Part shown: piece by piece, positions 34,195-44,707 of the stretch | How positions within the stretch are numbered: the stretch's first letter is position 1 | How the letters are laid out: each line of letters opens with the position of its first letter | Origin: Arctopsyche grandis | Lineage: Eukaryota; Arthropoda; Insecta; Trichoptera; Hydropsychidae | DNA: 64,000 bases | Reading direction: 5' to 3' | Assembly: GCF_051622035.1 (NCBI RefSeq) | Contig: NC_135356.1 | Coordinates: 10,948,579-11,012,578, forward strand | Notes under the pieces: model-generated | What the model was told of the DNA's origin: nothing | Database searches by the model: none | What the model saw: the letters and a program-made list of their open reading frames with translations, nothing else | Translations under genes and position numbers: made by a program

Positions 34195-34534
34195 GATATT
34201 TCTAGGTCTAGTAATACCGTGAATAGTACGCGTGGCACCGTTTACACTAGCGATATCTACACCGATATTTACGAAATTTGCCATAACCAGTTCCCAAATA
34301 TCAACCATAGGTTGCAATATGGGAACTGGATATGGAAAATTTCGTACATATCGCCGGTAAATAGCGCCATTATGAGTGCGTTAGCACCCGCGATTTATAC
34401 CTCGTTTACTGCCGTTGCACCTTGGTTTACTGCTAGTACCTGGGGGGTTCAGCTTAACAAAAATGAGGTTAGGCACACAAACGTCAATTGACACCAACAA
34501 AAACCTAAATTATTTTTATGTACAAAGTATCTGT
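34195..34534. other. short spacer, no gene seen
   Basis: Contains an imperfect inverted repeat (CCATAACCAGTTCCC at about 34280 against GGGAACTGGATATGG at about 34320). The 90-codon frame across it has no known domain. Confidence 0.35.
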
Positions 34535-34539
34535 TTTAA

Positions 34540-35706
34540 GGTCTGTTCATACCTATCCAGCACGACCTATATCCTGCAGGTGTCATGCAAGTGCGGATAG
34601 TATTTTTTGGTACATTATATGGACGTATTCATACTCCATTCGCGCATGCGCATTTATGCATTCATGCGCGTCCATATATGTAGAATGTACCAAAGAATAC
34701 TATCCGCACTTGCATAATGGTGCTTACGGACTAAACCAACGACGATTTTGGGCCAACTTTTTAACCAGCAGTAGCGTACAAAATATCGAAATAAAAATTA
34801 AATTTTAAAATTGAAATTAAATATCAAAATCAAGCTAAAGAGCGAGATTGAGCTAAAATTAGATCATCGTTGATGTTTTGAATTACAACAATGTTTTGAA
34901 TTACGACGATGCGCATTTAAAACCAGAGAAATATTATAATTTCTCTGCTTACGAGCGAAAAAAAAAATATTGTTAAAGTCGTCACGAGATGCTACTGTAT
35001 TTCTACCGTCAACGATCGATAACAAAAAACAATTCATAAAAAAACGCGGTGTCGGATGTCGGTGATTTGTCAAAGGGTTTTTTTTCTTTCGTCGAAATAA
35101 AATTAATAATCACACATTATCCGATAAAATTTACCTCTGAAATGATTTAATTAATTGATTTATTTCGACGAGAGAAACAATTGAAGACTAAAAAAATTTC
35201 GTTTGATAAACCGACAACATACCGGGTTGGGACCATCGCTCGGTCACCCATACTTATACATGAGATATTCTCAGTAACTGCGCATTACGGGGAACTAAAA
35301 ATAATAATTCTTTGATTTTTTTTTCGATCTTAGTGCGTATCTTCGTAAGTCAAAACATCTTCGACAAACAAAAGTCGAGGATTACCTGTATGTGATTGTT
35401 GATGATCTAATTTTAGGTCAATCTCGAAAATTTATTTAAATTGGGCATGTTCTGTTTTAACTTTCAATATTTTATTTTAATTTTAATATATTGATTATAA
35501 TTTTATTTTGATATTTGAATTAAATTTTAATATAATAATAATATTTTTAATTTCAATTTTTAAATTTAATTTTTATTTCGATATTTTGTACGCTACTGGT
35601 TTTATCCTGCTGGTTAAAACGTTGGACCAAAATCGTCGTTGGTTTGGTCCGTACGCAGCATAACACTTGCAGGATACGGGTCGTGCTGGATAGGTATGAA
35701 CAGACC
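34540..35706. mobile_element. 1.17-kb TIR element with a nested palindrome
   Basis: Inverted ends of more than 100 bp start GGTCTGTTCATACCTATCCA and are flanked by TTTAA (34535-34539, 35707-35711), which includes TTAA. The left arm is interrupted by a separate palindrome (about 34587-34709) built of GTGCGGATAGTATT and its complement, which the right arm lacks, so it is a later insertion. The interior is AT-rich with a hairpin around TTTCGTCGAAATAAA (35080-35175). No transposase. Could be piggyBac-like because of TTAA, but this is not settled. Confidence 0.7.
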
Positions 35707-35816
35707 TTTAAGAGTTCAAATAAATTAATACAACTTTGTAATAAGTATAATCGATCTGTAATTTCTGCGTAAGCTGTTTATTTTTCGCGCTTAGAAGGGT
35801 ACGCGCGAGACTACTG

Positions 35817-37180
35817 TAAGGCAGGGAAGGTATGTTGACCGTATCCCGGCCCAACCAAACACATGTTGTGTGGTTTGAAAGAGGATCGTTTATTTTTGTT
35901 CAATTGGTACAATGGTTAAGCGGGCTCCACATTCTCGTCGAGACTCTCGGTCTCGGGTCTCGCCGAAACAACACGAGACTGAAAGTAGCTCACCACATTC
36001 TCGCTCGCGCATTTGTCTGTTCGGTAGTCATACAAGATGGACGTGTTAGAAACGTCTGTCGCTGTAGCATTATGTGCAATAGCATATTACAATTTTTTAT
36101 TAATTCGAGAAAAAATAGTTATTAAGAGAGGTTGGAATGTTTTATTACTGTTGCCATCCATGATATCCCCCAAAAAAGAATCCATCACGCTAAAAGCGAA
36201 CCATATCGGCGTATATACATATATCATCAGTGCCGGCGCCTGAATGTTCCGATGCTTTTATTCTTCGCTTTTGTATCCTATAAGTTGTCATAAGGGAGTC
36301 TTTCTTGCTTTTCAATTCTTTGAGAGGTATATTCATTATTTCACTTATTTTATTCCACGCATCGTGTACTTTGTTTCTGTCTTTATGGTCCCGATAATAG
36401 GATGACACTGGTATATTTCCATAAATGTTAGTTCGAGATCGTGCGTCCAATTCGTAGGCATTTTTGTTAATAAAATCGACGAGCGCGCAGTGCGGTTACT
36501 GGCGGCCGACTGACGCGACGGGAGTGTGGAGGGAAGGTCTCGTGCGAACACAAAACTACACGAGAGCCCTTTGATTCGGGTCCAAAATACCGCCACGAAA
36601 TGGAGACCGCACGAATATAGGCGGGACTTAACGAATATGTTCACTTCACTCTCGTATTTGGCTATTCTCGTATAGTTTTGCCGAGATTGTGGAGCGGGCT
36701 TTATTGTATGTACGAAGAAGTTTCTTCGGAGATGTGATATAGTTGAACTCTAAAGGCTCACTCTGCTGGCTAGAGTTGCTGCGTTGCTTTATATACATTT
36801 CCAGGACACGTGTCGTGTCTTTGTTCTCGAGACGTGCAATGACCTGGTTTCGGGCACGTGTACTTGTGACACGTGTTGAGCGCAGAAGCTTTGTTTTTGG
36901 TACTCGTGGTTTTTATGGGTTCGTGCGCCTGGACGTCGTTCGTGGGGTAATGGGGTCGTGCGCCGTGTGTCTACGGTGCACCGACCTCTTTATGAGGCGA
37001 TCTACTTTTCTGGATATGTGCCGCAGTGGCCTGATGAGATTGTGGCGGCTCGCTTATACGACATGGTCGAGTTTGGTTGCCTTCCTGCGAGTGGGGACCA
37101 ACCCGGCTGGGTTCGGAGAGCCACTACTCACTCTGTCTTCAGCTGTCATATAATAAACACGTGCATTAACATGCCAGTCG
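35817..37180 (-). mobile_element. LTR fossil, type 2, interrupted by a Harbinger element
   Basis: Reverse-strand relative of 23287-23705: 35817-35918 carries the complement of the GTTAGACCGGGATACGG...AAAATAAACGATCC end, and the rest resumes at 36701. The intervening 782 bp is a separate element. Outer limit approximate; broken. Confidence 0.55.
35919..36700 (-). mobile_element. PIF/Harbinger-type element with MADF remnant (TTA TSD)
   Basis: 782 bp with ends AGCGGGCTCCACA and, from the right, AGCCCGCTCCACA, flanked by TTA (35916-35918, 36701-36703). The paralogous LTR at 23287-23705 shows the same place with a single TTA, so borders are firm. Minus-strand frames encode a MADF-type DNA-binding domain: FMEIYQCHPII in one frame (36345-36480) and RNKVHDAWNKISEIMNIPLK...TYRIQKRRIK in another (36190-36450), so the domain is broken by a frameshift. 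MADF/Myb-like second proteins are usual in PIF/Harbinger transposons; the transposase itself is absent. Confidence 0.75.
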
Positions 37181-37239
37181 TCTCATTCGTTCATCCCCCA
37201 TAAGATCATATAGCATGAGTTTTACTATATGCCTACATT

Positions 37240-37540
37240 ACTTTGCGAAAGATGGACATGGACATGAGAAGAAAAGCGGCTTTGGCGATCATACTCGAGG
37301 ATGCGTTGAGGACGCCCAAAAGTAAAAGGCGGTGGATTAAGCAGTGGATGCTTCATTGCTTCAGAAGAATCGATATTCACACTTGAATATCGCTGAAGAA
37401 ATGGTTCTAGGCGATGTCATGAACGATAACCAGAACCTTTTTAGAATGAGTGAAGATTTGTTTGATTCATTGCTAATATACACCGAGGGAGAAACTTACC
37501 GTAACATTACGGTACCTTGCAACTGGCAGTAGTTTCACGT
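37240..37540 (+). mobile_element. PIF/Harbinger transposase N-terminal remnant
   Basis: Frames give KSKRRWIKQWMLHCFRR and then NDNQNLFRMSEDLFDSLLIY, the start of a Harbinger transposase (RRWWxRPW ... F.NFFRMS...FD.LL). There is a frameshift and a stop between the two, and the catalytic part is not seen. It is 0.5 kb from the MADF element but outside its TIRs. Confidence 0.6.
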
Positions 37541-38505
37541 GCTTGAGATATTCCAGTTTTCTTTCGACGTCTACTATAAGTGAAGCTGTTATTTCCATAT
37601 GCAGAGCATTAAGTCACGTTCTCAAGAAGTATATAAAGGTAAAAATAAAAATCAAAGTAATATAAAAACCGTATTATTTCAATGTTCTTAAAGACTAAGT
37701 AATTTTAATAAGGAACGGGATATAAATTAAGATTATATATTTACAGTGGGATGCTGATTTAAGGGAATTACATCGTCATGAAGAAATTTGAAAGATTTTA
37801 CAACACCCTTAATACGGAATAAAAAAGACGTCTTAATGTGAAACATAAAGGAGGTTTGTAAAAATTCGACAAACTGGTGGTTTTTTGATCAATGTAAACA
37901 AACATTTTCAATCATGAATATCAATAAAAATTCTTTACAATCAAGCATCAGATGAAAAATTTTTAAGAATTTCAGCATTTTTAAGAATTTCAACTACAAA
38001 ATTTTCTCCGAAAATTAAAAAACTGTTAAAGATGTAGAGTTCGATCGCCGAGAAAGAAAAATTGCTTCAGTATTGGAAACTACCGGTTGACTGCAAGGTA
38101 TGCGTCGCTTATATGCAATTAATTTTTTAAAGTTTTTCTCAAAAATGAAACTAATGAAGTAACTTTATTTTTTAGATTTATTGCATTTTATAAATACAAT
38201 ATATAAAAAAAAAACAAATGCAATTTAAAATCCAAAAAAGTACAAATACTGTAGAGGTTGAGATATAGGGTGGATTGCAGGAGAGATAGTTAAAGGCGAT
38301 CTTGGTTCATCAATGCACGTTTATAGTACATTAAAGTATACACGCGTGCGCGTACGCACTATCTCGTAACGAGTATGATACATGACTCTGGCCCACTGGC
38401 TCTCGACCAATCAGCGTTCAGCCGGACTGGCCGGCAGTTGGGGTACCAACTCTTAATACTATAGCACTCACGTGCAACAACCGTTCAAATGCAACAAATA
38501 TAAAA
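37541..38505. other. AT-rich spacer, no gene seen
   Basis: No coding segment supported; possible remains of the Harbinger element in its first part. The second half has alternating purine/pyrimidine runs (CACGCGTGCGCGTACGC at about 38340). Confidence 0.35.
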
Positions 38506-38514
38506 AAAAAATAG

Positions 38515-39340
38515 TTATTATAAAGTATTATCTTTGCTGGTCGAAATAAATATTTTTTTCGTCAACCACTGCTTCATTATGTTTTTTTTGAAATTTGAAG
38601 TCGGCGCTGCGTCAAGAATCTTATTTCGATAAGAAGCATTATCTATCACCACAACAGAATTCGGTTCCAAATTTGGAATCAATTTCTCGGTTCACCATTT
38701 CATATAATTGTCGAAGTTCATGTCATAGTGATAGTCTCCGGTTCTTTGGTGAGCCTTATAGATGAAAAGGGTATTTGGAATAAAGCCTCGTTCTGTATCT
38801 GCGTGTACAATTATAAACCTCGCTCCTTTGGATGCCACTTCCCGAAGAATCTCCCCACGCCATTGACTTAACGTGTGCTGAATGTATGTATGGTTCATCG
38901 GTATACACGATTGGTCTTCCTTCTGCTCTACGTAAATCGAGCTATCGACCTTAAAATGTGATCCTTTTATAAAAAAATGCACATTTTCTCACATAACAAT
39001 TTCCTGTTATCGCACATTTTTTTCCCAGTGGAATCCAATTTTTTACAAAAGCTTATGAAGAGTATTGCGCTTGCCTGTAAACCCTATGCATTGTTTTAAT
39101 TTTTTTAATATTCGAGAAAGCGTTGGCAAATTTTTTTCGGTCACATGAAAGTTGTTGAAAGTACGCCTAATGACGTCTTCGTCAAAACCGTCTACATAGG
39201 ATTTTGGGTTTCTCTATTTTTTTTTTTGCTGTTGGAGAAGATAGACATGTTCTCTTTGATAATTTTTCTTAATGAACATTTGGAAACTTTTGGGGCTCCT
39301 GCATAAATCTATATCAATGAGAGGAATCGTCGAAGAATTA
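38515..39340 (-). mobile_element. Tc1/IS630-like transposase remnant
   Basis: Minus-strand pseudogene of an insect Tc1-like DDE transposase. Readable in order: VDGFDEDVIRRTFNNF, LPTLSRILKKLKQCIGFTG, then (38692-38982) EILREVASKGARFIIVHAD and YHYDMNFDNYMKW, and finally EKLIPNLEPNSVVVIDNASY with the catalytic Asp. Several frameshifts and stops; no ends recognised. Confidence 0.7.
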
Positions 39341-39376
39341 GATCTTTGTGTAAGTGCACACCACATGTAAGCATTT

Positions 39377-39580
39377 GGTTCGGTGATTACTGGTCACAAA
39401 TTACTCGTCACAAAGTCACTAAAATCTCTATAACGGAACATCTGGCAGCCGAAAAGTGCATCATACTAACGATAACTATCATAATAACGAGAACTTGATT
39501 GCTAAATATTGTGTATTCGCGATTTTCATGGCAAAAATTGTCTTTGTGACCACCCCAATGTGACGAATAGTCCAATTAAC
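39377..39580 (+). mobile_element. GGTTCGG MITE, copy 4 (best preserved)
   Basis: 204 bp from GGTTCGGTGATTACTGGTCA to GACGAATAGTCCAATTAAC, with the perfect 8-bp duplication AAGCATTT (39369-39376, 39581-39588). Serves as the reference for the family. Confidence 0.8.
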
Positions 39581-39588
39581 AAGCATTT

Positions 39589-40595
39589 ATTATTAACTGT
39601 TTTGCTTGGCTATGTCTCTCCATTTATCTAAAGTGTTTTTAAAAAAGTAGATATATAATACGATATACGGTCGAACTATTGTGAATAACTTAACTTATTA
39701 AAATAATTAACATTTATTATTTATAATTTCGGGAAAATCTCGGGAACTTCGTAACCACACTGTCACTTAAAGCCACGTCTCTAAAAAATAGCAAAAAAGG
39801 CGTGGATTCGCCTTGACAGCCGCAGCCAAACTGAGGATATATGTACATACGAACACACATACTGAACCAATTTTTATTTCTCTTCGAACGAACTCTAAAA
39901 CAATTTCATTCGTCAAATTAAATTACTCTTTTGTTTTAACTAAAAAAGAATTATGTTTTAATTCCTTTAACGATAATGAATAATGTATAATAATGATGTT
40001 GTGTTAATATTGTTATTATTATAAGTTATTATTACCGTTATCATGTTATTATTACTGAATGACCGGCCACAGCGACGCGTTGGAGATCTCTGTAATGTCA
40101 CTGTGGCTAATATGTTAAATAAATAAATAAATAAATATCTAAAAATAGTATTTTACTTGCGGCCCGCCACTCATTTTTAATTTCTAATGGCCCTTCATCC
40201 AAAAAGTTTGCCCAGACCTGTTTTAGAGTACTTTAGAAAAAGATCCGCGGTTTGCCGACCTCTGGCTTAGGATGATGAAGTTTGTTTACCAAAATTATCA
40301 CAATTTCATCCAATAAATAAAAATTATTACATATAAAATAAATGAAAACAAGTAAGCCAAATAATATATGTGTATTTAATTTTCAATTATTATTTCTCTT
40401 AAAATTATTTAAATAAACTGCAATGAGGGAGGCGCCAGAAACATCATAGCACGCATGTAGCCAAAATTTAAGAATATTAACAGTATTTATATCGTAACAA
40501 TTTTTTTTATATTTATCCTAGTATGTAATTTATTATGTGACCATAGGATAGATTTTCGAGTAATGATTTTAAACAAATTTCACATTTGTATGGTT
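39589..40595. other. 3' flank of ZAD gene B
   Basis: AT-rich; an (AAAT)n run near 40118-40135. From about 40140 on it resembles the gene A flank. An out-of-frame finger remnant follows the gene B stop on the minus strand (about 40525-40595), as at gene A. Confidence 0.45.
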
Positions 40596-43500
40596 TTAAC
40601 CAGCATGCAATTTTTTATGTTTCTCAAAATAAGATTTTTTAGTATATGATTTTAGACAAATTTCACACTTGTAAGACGTTTTCCCCGTGTGAGATCTCAA
40701 ATGTATCACAAGACTTCTTTTATAAATAAACGATTTTAAACAAATGTCACATTTGTGTGGTTTTATTCCAGCATGCAATTTTTTATGGTTCTTGAGACTA
40801 GATTTTCCCGTAAATGATTTCAGACAAATTTCACACTTGTATGGCCTTTCCCCTGTGTGAGTTCTTAAATGTGCGACAAGTGTAGCTTTTCGAATAAATG
40901 ATTTTAGACAAATGTCACATTTGTGTGGTTTTATTTCAGCATGCAATTTTTTATGGTTCTTGAGACTAGATTTTTCGCTAAAAGATTTCAGACAAATTTC
41001 ACACTTGTAAGGCTTTTCCCCCGTGTGAAATCTCAAATGTGACACAAGTCCACTTTTATAACTAAACGATTTTAAGCAAATGTCACATTTGTGTAGTTTT
41101 ATTTCAGCATGCAATTTTTTATGTTGCTCGTGGTTAGATTTTTGAGAAAATGATTTTAGACAAATTTCACACTTGTATGGCTTTTCTCCTGTGTGAGATC
41201 TCAAATGTCTCACAAGTTCATTTTTACAAACATATGATTTTAAACAAATGTCACATTTGTGTGGTTTTATCGCAGCATGCAATTTTTTATGTTTATTGAG
41301 GTAAGATTTTACAGTAAATGATTTCAGACAAATTTCACACTTGTATGGCCTTTCCCCCGTGTGAGATCTCAAATGTGACACAAATGCATCTTTTCGAATA
41401 AATGATTTTAAACAAATGTCACATGTGTGTGGTTTTATCGCAGCATGCAATTTTTTATGTTTATTGAGGTAAGATTTTACAGTAAATGATTTCAGACAAA
41501 TTTCACACTTGTATGGCCTTTCCCCCGTGTGAGATCTCAAATGTCTCACAAGTTTATCTTTCAGAACATATGATTTTAAACAAATTTCACATTTGTATAG
41601 ATTTATTCCAGCATGCAATTTGTTATGATTCTGGAGATTAGATTTTTCAGTAAATGATTTTAAACAAATTTCACATTTGTGTAGATTTATTCCAGCATGC
41701 AATTTTTTGTGTTTATCGAGGTGAAATTTTTGAGTAAATGATTTCAGACAAATTTCACACTTGTAATGCTCTTCCCCCGTGTGAGATCTCAAATGTAACA
41801 CAAGTTGACTTTTAGAAATAAATGATTTTACACAAATGTCACATTTGTGTGGTTTTATCTCGGCATGCAATTTTTTATGTGCTTCGAGGTTAGATTTGTA
41901 AGTAAATGATTTCAGACAAATTTCACATGTATGTGGTTTTATCCCGGCATGCAATTTTTTATGACTATCGAGGTAAGATTTTACAGTAAATGATTTCAGA
42001 CAAATTTCACACTTGTATGGCTTTTCTCCTGTGTGAGATTTCAAATGTCTCACAAGTTCAGCTCTACAAACATATGATTTTAAGCAAATGTCACATTTGT
42101 GTGGTTTTATCCCAGCATGCAATTTTTTATGTATCTCGAGGTAAGATTTTACAGTAAATGATTTCAGACAAATTTCACACTTGTATGGCCTTTCCCCTGT
42201 GTGAGTTCTTAAATGTGCGACAAGTGTAGCTTTTTGAATAAATGACTTTAGACAAATTTCACATTTATGTGGTTTTATCCCAGCATGCAATTTTTTATGA
42301 ATATCGAGGTAAGATTTTTGAGTAAATGATTTAAGACAAATTTCACACTTGTATGGCCTTTCCCCCGTGTGAGATCTCAAATGTGACACAAATGCATCTT
42401 TTCGAATAAATGATTTTAAACAAATGTCACATTTGTGTGGTTTTATTTCAGCATGCAATTTTTTATGTGTTTCGAGGCTAGATTTATGACTAAATGATGT
42501 TAGACAAATATCACACTTGTAAGGCTTTTCCCCCGTGTGAGATCTCAAATGTCTCACAAGTTCAGCTCTACAAACATATGATTTTAAGCAAATGTCACAT
42601 TTGTGTGGTTTTATCCCAGCATGCAATTTTTTATGTATCTCGAGGTAAGATTTTACAGTAAATGATTTCAGACAAATTTCACACTTGTATGGCCTTTCCC
42701 CTGTGTGAGTTCTTAAATGTGCGACAAGTGTAGCTTTTTGAATAAATGACTTTAGACAAATTTCACATTTATGTGGTTTTATCCCAGCATGCAATTTTTT
42801 ATGAATATCGAGGTAAGATTTTTGAGTAAATGATTTAAGACAAATTTCACACTTGTATGGCCTTTCCCCCGTGTGAGATCTCAAATGTGACACAAATGCA
42901 TCTTTTCGAATAAATGATTTTAAACAAATTTCACATTTGTGTAGCTTTATTCCAGCATGCAATTTTTTATGTCTCTCGAGGTAAGATTTTTGAGTAAATG
43001 ATTTTAGACAAATTTTACACATGTATGGCTTTTCCCCTGTGTGAGATCTCAAATGTGACACAAGTCTATATTTATTAGTACATGATTTTAGACAAATGTC
43101 ACACTTGTAAGGCTTTTCTCCAGGATGTGATCTTTTGTGTAAAATAAGTTCAGATTCACTGGGAAATGACTTTAAGCACGTTTCACTATTCTTTCGGTGA
43201 ATTGTCGATTGCGAAGGCTCATCGTCACATATGAAATCTTCCAATAAAACTTCTTCAGTCTTGATCTTCGAGCAATCGTCTAACCTCAGTGGAGACGATT
43301 CGTTGTTTCGTAAACAAGCCTTTCGAAAGCTGATCAACAATTCCAGACTGGTCTTACACGAAAGACACACCCTGTCTGGCAGCCCATCGCCTCTTTTGAC
43401 CTGCAGATGGAAAAAAAGTAGGATCAAGCGGTGAGAAGAGTTACCACAATAAGTAATTGTAACCTGTAAGCTGTAACCAGCACCGACCTTAATTTGACAG

Positions 43501-43607
43501 CAGGTCCGAATGCGTTGCTCCAGACGCTCTGGATGAGGATCTGGTCTCTGGAAGATGGAGACGGAAGATGCGGCCGGAGCTGGTCCAAGACAAAGCCTGC
43601 ACTCCAT
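40596..43607 (-). CDS. ZAD zinc-finger gene B, 30 fingers
   Basis: Putative nuclear DNA-binding protein of 974 residues, paralogue of gene A. Two minus-strand exons: 43488-43607 and 40596-43400, with an 87-bp GT-AG intron. ZAD ligands are C3, C6, C52 and C55. The same degenerate finger follows, then 30 regular C2H2 fingers in alternating pairs (HKCxICLKSF...HLRSHTGE(K/R)P, then YKCEICLKSF...HKKLHAGIKP). Fingers 3-7 recur as 9-13, shifted by six fingers (504 bp), nearly unchanged. Helix residues that contact DNA differ between pairs (e.g. IRKDAFVS, IQKATLVA, VCRAELVR). The 87-bp intron has no stop and keeps the frame, so its retention would add 29 residues inside the ZAD. The stop lies in a linker altered by one lost base, as in gene A. 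An upstream frame start at 43675 is out of frame with the ZAD and not used. Confidence 0.88.
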   Translation of the reverse strand: MECRLCLGPAPAASSVSIFQRPDPHPERLEQRIRTCCQIKVGAGYSLQVTITYCGNSSHRLILLFFHLQVKRGDGLPDRVCLSCKTSLELLISFRKACLRNNESSPLRLDDCSKIKTEEVLLEDFICDDEPSQSTIHRKNSETCLKSFPSESELILHKRSHPGEKPYKCDICLKSCTNKYRLVSHLRSHTGEKPYMCKICLKSFTQKSYLERHKKLHAGIKLHKCEICLKSFIRKDAFVSHLRSHTGERPYKCEICLKSFTQKSYLDIHKKLHAGIKPHKCEICLKSFIQKATLVAHLRTHTGERPYKCEICLKSFTVKSYLEIHKKLHAGIKPHKCDICLKSYVCRAELVRHLRSHTGEKPYKCDICLTSFSHKSSLETHKKLHAEIKPHKCDICLKSFIRKDAFVSHLRSHTGERPYKCEICLKSFTQKSYLDIHKKLHAGIKPHKCEICLKSFIQKATLVAHLRTHTGERPYKCEICLKSFTVKSYLEIHKKLHAGIKPHKCDICLKSYVCRAELVRHLKSHTGEKPYKCEICLKSFTVKSYLDSHKKLHAGIKPHTCEICLKSFTYKSNLEAHKKLHAEIKPHKCDICVKSFISKSQLVLHLRSHTGEEHYKCEICLKSFTQKFHLDKHKKLHAGINLHKCEICLKSFTEKSNLQNHNKLHAGINLYKCEICLKSYVLKDKLVRHLRSHTGERPYKCEICLKSFTVKSYLNKHKKLHAAIKPHTCDICLKSFIRKDAFVSHLRSHTGERPYKCEICLKSFTVKSYLNKHKKLHAAIKPHKCDICLKSYVCKNELVRHLRSHTGEKPYKCEICLKSFSQKSNHEQHKKLHAEIKLHKCDICLKSFSYKSGLVSHLRFHTGEKPYKCEICLKSFSEKSSLKNHKKLHAEIKPHKCDICLKSFIRKATLVAHLRTHTGERPYKCEICLKSFTGKSSLKNHKKLHAGIKPHKCDICLKSFIYKRSLVIHLRSHTGKTSYKCEICLKSYTKKSYFEKHKKLHAG

Positions 43608-44149
43608 CGTCCCTGCACTCCATCAACTCTGACAGCAACTACTCCCCTCGACTTGCTTTTTATTTCTAGTGACATCTTTAGTCTAAATTTGGTACCATGT
43701 AGTCAGTCTTTGTCCCACAACTTAATTTTTCAATAAGTTTTAAATGCGTTTTCGAAAATATTTACTCTATTGAAATTTTCGGCCATATCTACATGAGAAT
43801 CTTTGGTTTTCGATATTTTCCCCTAAAATATTGTTTTCGAATCCTACGTATTCAGGGTTTCTCAACTGAGTTCCGTAAAAAAATATTTCTTAAGAAGACT
43901 TACGTATGAACAGTTTCTAGACCAAGGTTCGCAAACCCACCTTCATTGGTTCCGCTATTCATATCAAACATGTATGGATAGGTATCCATATATTTATTTT
44001 TATTATTTGTTCTGTCTTAATTTCAAAACAGAACAAATAATAAAATACATAACAAAAGAACAAATATAGGTTTCCGCTGGTAGTAATAAACTAAAACATA
44101 GACGTGATCATACATAAAAGTTCAAATTATATAATTAACTAGCTGAACC
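43608..44149. other. upstream flank of ZAD gene B
   Basis: The first ~80 bases resemble the region upstream of gene A (CATCAACTCTGACAGCAAC, then CTTGCTTTTTATTTCTAGTG against CTTGCTGTTTTTTTTCAGTG), so promoter sequence is probably shared. Further left-out part is AT-rich with no gene. Confidence 0.4.
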
Positions 44150-44252
44150 AGTTTTCTCGTGACCAGTTTTAGTGTGACGGGTGATCACGTGTGACCGATC
44201 TAGAGCGACCGGTTGTCCTGTGACCGGTTCACATTTGACTAGTAATCACCGA
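44150..44252 (-). mobile_element. isolated end of the 779-bp TIR element
   Basis: Matches the right arm of the 33408-34186 element: CTCGTGACCAGTTTTAG, GACCGATCTAGAGCGACC, GGTTCACATTTGACTAGTAA and ATCACCGAACC. Only this arm is present. Confidence 0.65.
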
Positions 44253-44454
44253 ACCCTTTTTTTATGAGAGCTAGAGACATAACAAAAGACCAATTATAGG
44301 TTTCCACTGGTATATATATAATTATACAATTAATAAGAAAAAATAGAGATATTAAATTAAAAGATTATTCAAGAAATGACTTAGCTATTGCTCGCCTTGC
44401 TTGCTCATGCGTATTATCAAAAATATCAAGGTTATGATCAAATTATATAATTAA

Positions 44455-44707
44455 CTAGCTGAACCCAACTTGCGTTGCAATGCCACAATAACGCATGTAA
44501 TTCCCGTTCCCGTTCCTATTTGTGGGAAAGACGCGGGCAGCGACGCGAAAACATTTGAAATTATAGCGTTGCAATTATACTCATTCCCGTTTTTCCCGTT
44601 TCCGTTCCCGTTTTTGGTCGATTTTTTTTCACAGTAATCTTCCCGGACACGCGTACAATAAATCCTGAAAGTTCCATCGTAATCGGTTTAGTGGTTTAGG
44701 AGCCTGT
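44455..44707 (-). mobile_element. Helitron-like repeat, reverse copy
   Basis: Reverse-strand relative of 1918-2310. Read on the minus strand it ends GGCATTGCAACGCAAG then TTGGGTTCAGCTAG before a T. It directly abuts the junction repeat at 44710. The 26-base string around ATATAATTAACTAGCTGAACC also occurs at about 44127, so the area has a local duplication. Confidence 0.4.

Noticed and set aside
36743-37153. 136-codon plus-strand frame with VRLDVVRG
   Set aside because: It lies within an LTR fossil; a similar frame on the reverse relative at 23294-23602 is just the same LTR, without any known domain.
40596-43400. Regular 84-bp repeats resembling an array of direct repeats
   Set aside because: They encode consecutive C2H2 fingers in one open frame; not a CRISPR array or satellite.
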